Source of the DNA: Candidatus Loosdrechtia aerotolerans
GTDB taxonomy: Bacteria > Planctomycetota > Brocadiia > Brocadiales > Brocadiaceae
Direction: 5' to 3'
DNA length: 45,050 nucleotides
NCBI GenBank assembly: GCA_021646405.1
Contig: SOER01000026.1
Coordinates: 1-45,050 of the forward strand
Numbering within the stretch: the first letter of the stretch is position 1; each line of letters starts with the position of its first letter. Made by a program: the position numbers and the translations under genes. Shown piece after piece: positions 43,046 to 45,050 of the stretch. The notes beneath the pieces are model-generated. The model was not told where the DNA came from and made no database searches. It saw only the letters and a list, made by a program, of their open reading frames with translations.

Positions 43046-43744
43046 TTATTCCAGAATGCGTCCATCTAAGATTCTTATAATCCGTCCGGCATGTTTTGCA
43101 ATTTCTTCATCATGGGTAACAATGATCAGGGTTTGGTTTAGGGTTTTATTCAAATCCCAGATTAATTCTAAAATAGCATGACCAGTCTTTGTATCTAAAT
43201 TACCAGTAGGTTCATCGCACAAAAGCAGTTCAGGATTATTAATTAATGCGCGTACGATGGCAATTCGCTGTCTTTCACCGCCGGAGAGTTGAGACGGTTT
43301 ATGTGTTAATCGGTCTCCCAGTCCGACCCTTTCCAGGAGTGAGATAGCCCTGCTTCTAAAATCCGTATTTAATGATTGTTTGCCGAAAAAACTACTTCCA
43401 ATTAAGGCTGGTAACAGAACATTTTCCAGTGCAGTGAAATCAGGTAAAAGGTGATAAAACTGGAAAACGAATCCAAAGGTACGGTTTCTCACTTCAGCCT
43501 GTTTTTTTGCGTTTAATTTAGTTAAATCCCTTCCCTTGTAGAGTACAGAGCCGGAAGTAGGGGTATCTAAAATTCCAAGAATATGCAACAGGGTACTTTT
43601 CCCGGCACCGGATGCACCAACAATTACAACAATCTCACCCTTTTCAATCGTCAGGTTTATTTCATGTAAAACGGGCAGTATGCGCTCACCGCTTTTGTAT
43701 TCTTTCGATATGTCAACAGCTTGTAATAAATTGTTACTAACCAT
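43046..43744 (-). CDS. lolD: LolD-type ABC transporter ATP-binding protein
   Basis: This 232-residue ATPase has Walker [11 protein letters not shown]-loop [20 protein letters not shown], the ABC signature [15 protein letters not shown] and Walker [13 protein letters not shown] with the switch His in [10 protein letters not shown]. The MacB/LolD subgroup is indicated by [19 protein letters not shown]. In Gram-negative bacteria LolD powers release of lipoproteins from the inner membrane with LolC/LolE, which are not in this window. A promoter lies on the minus strand at 43808-43836. Confidence 0.85.
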   Translation of the reverse strand: MVSNNLLQAVDISKEYKSGERILPVLHEINLTIEKGEIVVIVGASGAGKSTLLHILGILDTPTSGSVLYKGRDLTKLNAKKQAEVRNRTFGFVFQFYHLLPDFTALENVLLPALIGSSFFGKQSLNTDFRSRAISLLERVGLGDRLTHKPSQLSGGERQRIAIVRALINNPELLLCDEPTGNLDTKTGHAILELIWDLNKTLNQTLIIVTHDEEIAKHAGRIIRILDGRILE

Positions 43745-43807
43745 AGCATTTCATTATCGTTAATTATTCGCAGCACTAAGAAATAAGCAGATAATTTTTA
43801 GTCAGAA

Positions 43808-43836
43808 ACTATATCATACGTGTAAATATTAGTCAA
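43808..43836 (-). promoter_or_regulatory. Sigma70-type promoter for lolD
   Basis: TTGACT (43836-43831), a 17-base spacer and TATAGT (43813-43808) on the minus strand, about 65 bases ahead of the lolD start. Confidence 0.75.
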
Positions 43837-43920
43837 TTATTTATTTAGGTCTTTTAAATATTTTAATAATACAGAGATACGAAAAACCAGTTTTCGCTAT
43901 GTCGTACTTTAGTCGTACCA

Positions 43921-44073
43921 TTACATACCTGCCTGAGCAATTAGGGACAAAGCCTTCTCCTGGTTCAGACTCTTGATATGGTCTGTCAATGCCTCTATTG
44001 CCATCCTTCTACTGTCAAGATTAGAGTGTGAGTATCTTTGAAGCATACTCAAACTGGAATGCCCTGTCATGCC
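43921..44073 (-). pseudogene. C-terminal stub of a tyrosine recombinase (integrase)
   Basis: The minus strand reads, without a start codon, GMTGHSSLSMLQRYSHSNLD, SRRMAIEALTDHIKSLNQEK, ALSLIAQAGM and stop. GHSS followed by the RYSH tyrosine is the catalytic end of phage-type integrases (His and nucleophile Tyr). The codon directly before it is a stop, and the sequence beyond is the IS3-type element at 44.08 kb, so the gene was truncated by that insertion. It is the only trace of a former integrated element here. Confidence 0.75.
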
Positions 44074-44151
44074 TTATGTTCTGCTTCAGACGGAATTGGA
44101 CATTTCCTCAAAAAAAGTTAGTGTAATAAAGATTTAAAAAAATAGGAGGAA

Positions 44152-44466
44152 ATGTATATGAAGAAACAACGAAAAAGTCATTCAGGTCAGGAGAAAGTGA
44201 AAATATTGCGTCGTCATTTTGTTGATCAGGTACCGGTATCAGACCTTTGTGATGAATACGGTCTTCATCCTTCGGTGTTTTATCGTTGGCAGAAGATATT
44301 GTTTGAAAATGGGGCATCGGCTTTTGAGTTACCAAATGGTGCCGGAGAGAGAAAAAGGGATGAGAAGGTAAAGAAATTGGAAGAGAAATTGGCACATAAG
44401 AATGAAGTCATAGCCGAGATTATGTTTGATCATGTGAAATTAAAAAAAAGTCTTGGGGAGGCTTGA
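44152..44466 (+). CDS. IS3-family transposase OrfA (helix-turn-helix)
   Basis: This 104-residue protein begins MYMKKQRKSHSGQEKVKILR and has the helix-turn-helix VPVSDLCDEYGLHPSVFYRW, followed by a leucine-zipper-like segment (KKLEEKLAHKNEVIAEIMFD) and the end KLKKSLGEA. It is the DNA-binding part of the IS3-type transposase, normally fused to OrfB by programmed frameshifting. An AGGAGG (44144-44149) lies ahead. It seems intact, but its partner is broken. Confidence 0.85.
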   Translation: MYMKKQRKSHSGQEKVKILRRHFVDQVPVSDLCDEYGLHPSVFYRWQKILFENGASAFELPNGAGERKRDEKVKKLEEKLAHKNEVIAEIMFDHVKLKKSLGEA

Positions 44467-44995
44467 AAGCGGAGGCTGGAACAGGAAGCCATCTAGGAAG
44501 GGAACTGGTTTTTGCCAGCCGCTGGAGCCTCACGAGCATTGACATATTGATATTTCCTATCTGAACATTTGTGGTACCTTTTACTATCAGTGCAGTATTC
44601 TGGATGGTTGCAGTCGTTTTATTGTTCATTGGGAGATACGGGAAACCATGACAGAAGGCGATGTGGAAACTATTCTTCAGCGTGCACGGGAGAAATTTCC
44701 TGAGGCAAAGCCAGGAATTATTTCGGATAATGGCCCACAGTTTGTTGCCAGAGATTTTAAAGAATTTATTCGCCTTTGTGGTATGACACACGTAAAGACA
44801 TCACCGTATTATCCACAAAGCAATGGGAAGATAGAACGGTGGCACAAATTACTCAAAAGCGAGTGTATTCGCCCTAAGGCACCCCTTAGTGTGGATGATG
44901 CAAGAGGGATCGTGGAAGGTTTTGTGGATTATTATAATACTACCAGTCGGCGAAACGGAAGTGGGCTCTGCTGGAGAACAACCCACCAGGGATAG
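44467..44995 (+). pseudogene. IS3-family transposase OrfB, deleted and interrupted
   Basis: The integrase core is recognisable: HIDISYLNICGTFYYQCSIL with the first Asp, IISDNGPQFVARDFKEF with the second, and PQSNGKIERWHKLLKSE with the Glu. Damage is seen in three places. The N-terminal ~100 residues that should follow OrfA are missing: the frame passes from LKKSLGE straight to WNRKPSRKGTGF. An in-frame TGA at 44540-44542 stands where a Trp is expected. The C-terminal YYNTVRLHSAIGY-type end is replaced by YYNTTSRRNGSGL. It is inactive. Confidence 0.75.
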
Positions 44996-45050
44996 CTGAC
45001 GGGTAGTGAAGGATATCCGTCTGGAGGAGTCCATGGCGCCTCCACCCACA

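Larger units (their letters stand above)
44078..45050 (+). mobile_element. IS3-family element, decayed and cut by the window end
   Basis: It probably begins TGTTCTGCTTCAGACGG directly after the integrase stub. It contains an intact orfA (44152-44466) and a broken orfB (44467-44995). The right end cannot be identified: after about 44950 the frame leaves the expected transposase sequence and the region 44963-45050 forms several small stem-loops. Confidence 0.7.

Noticed and set aside
1-45050. CRISPR array
   Set aside because: No set of evenly spaced identical 25-40-base repeats was seen; the repeats present are dispersed or inverted.
1-45050. tRNA or rRNA genes
   Set aside because: No stretch with a T-loop GTTCGAATC-type motif and matching acceptor stem was found on either strand.

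Overview
The window looks like about 45 kb of chromosome from a low-GC, Gram-negative, anaerobic-type bacterium. It carries envelope genes (LolD-type ATPase, signal peptidase II, lipoproteins, two secreted parvulins), an Rnf-type electron-transport module, an acetyl-CoA synthetase and an AroD-AroE fusion. That set, plus several families of palindromic repeats, fits Planctomycetota and possibly an anammox-type Brocadiales relative. This assignment is an inference from gene style; no rRNA or diagnostic anammox gene is present. I found no rRNA, tRNA or CRISPR array.

Layout. Positions 1-127 are the 3' end (domains V and VI) of a group II intron whose body lies outside the window. At 0.5-5.6 kb there is a HAD phosphatase, a beta-phosphoglucomutase/trehalose-phosphatase fusion and a GH65 disaccharide phosphorylase, a carbohydrate cassette. 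At 6-7 kb is a secreted MsrA-MsrB fusion. At 7.1-8.65 kb is a repeat block containing an IS630-type element inserted in a MITE-like inverted-repeat element; an uninterrupted copy of that element lies at 21.96-22.3 kb. At 9-12.4 kb, on the minus strand, are a glycine-rich membrane protein, an acidic unknown and a 2-hydroxyacyl-CoA dehydratase-type protein. At 12.7-16.3 kb are acsA, an FmdE-like protein with a partner secreted protein, and a small secreted protein with its own promoter and terminator. At 17.2-21.3 kb are a PAS protein and lipoprotein, a parvulin, and a histidine kinase with a degenerate receiver domain.

At 22.3-25.1 kb (minus) are a large TPR protein and a protein that resembles the mitochondrial recombination protein Mgm101 (Rad52-type annealing fold). 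At 25.5-29.1 kb is a plus-strand amino-acid run, leuA-aroDE-aroK. At 29.2-38.8 kb is a long minus-strand series: two small coiled-coil or charged proteins, a HAD-YvcK fusion, endonuclease V, scpB, rnfG, rnfD, rnfC, an AlaC-type aminotransferase and a second parvulin. mobA is divergent to this series. At 39.7-43.7 kb are a TPR/coiled-coil protein, a small Cys protein, dksA-like and lspA genes, ilvE and lolD. The right end (43.9-45.05 kb) is a mobile-element graveyard: the C-terminal stub of a tyrosine recombinase cut by a decayed IS3-type element.

The most interesting items are the Mgm101-like protein, the rnfCDG set without E, A and B, the HAD-YvcK fusion with a decayed HAD active site, the receiver domain lacking its phospho-acceptor, and the filled/empty pair of a repeat element that gives the exact IS630 insertion point. 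Functional calls rest on motif reading from memory; no database search was run.
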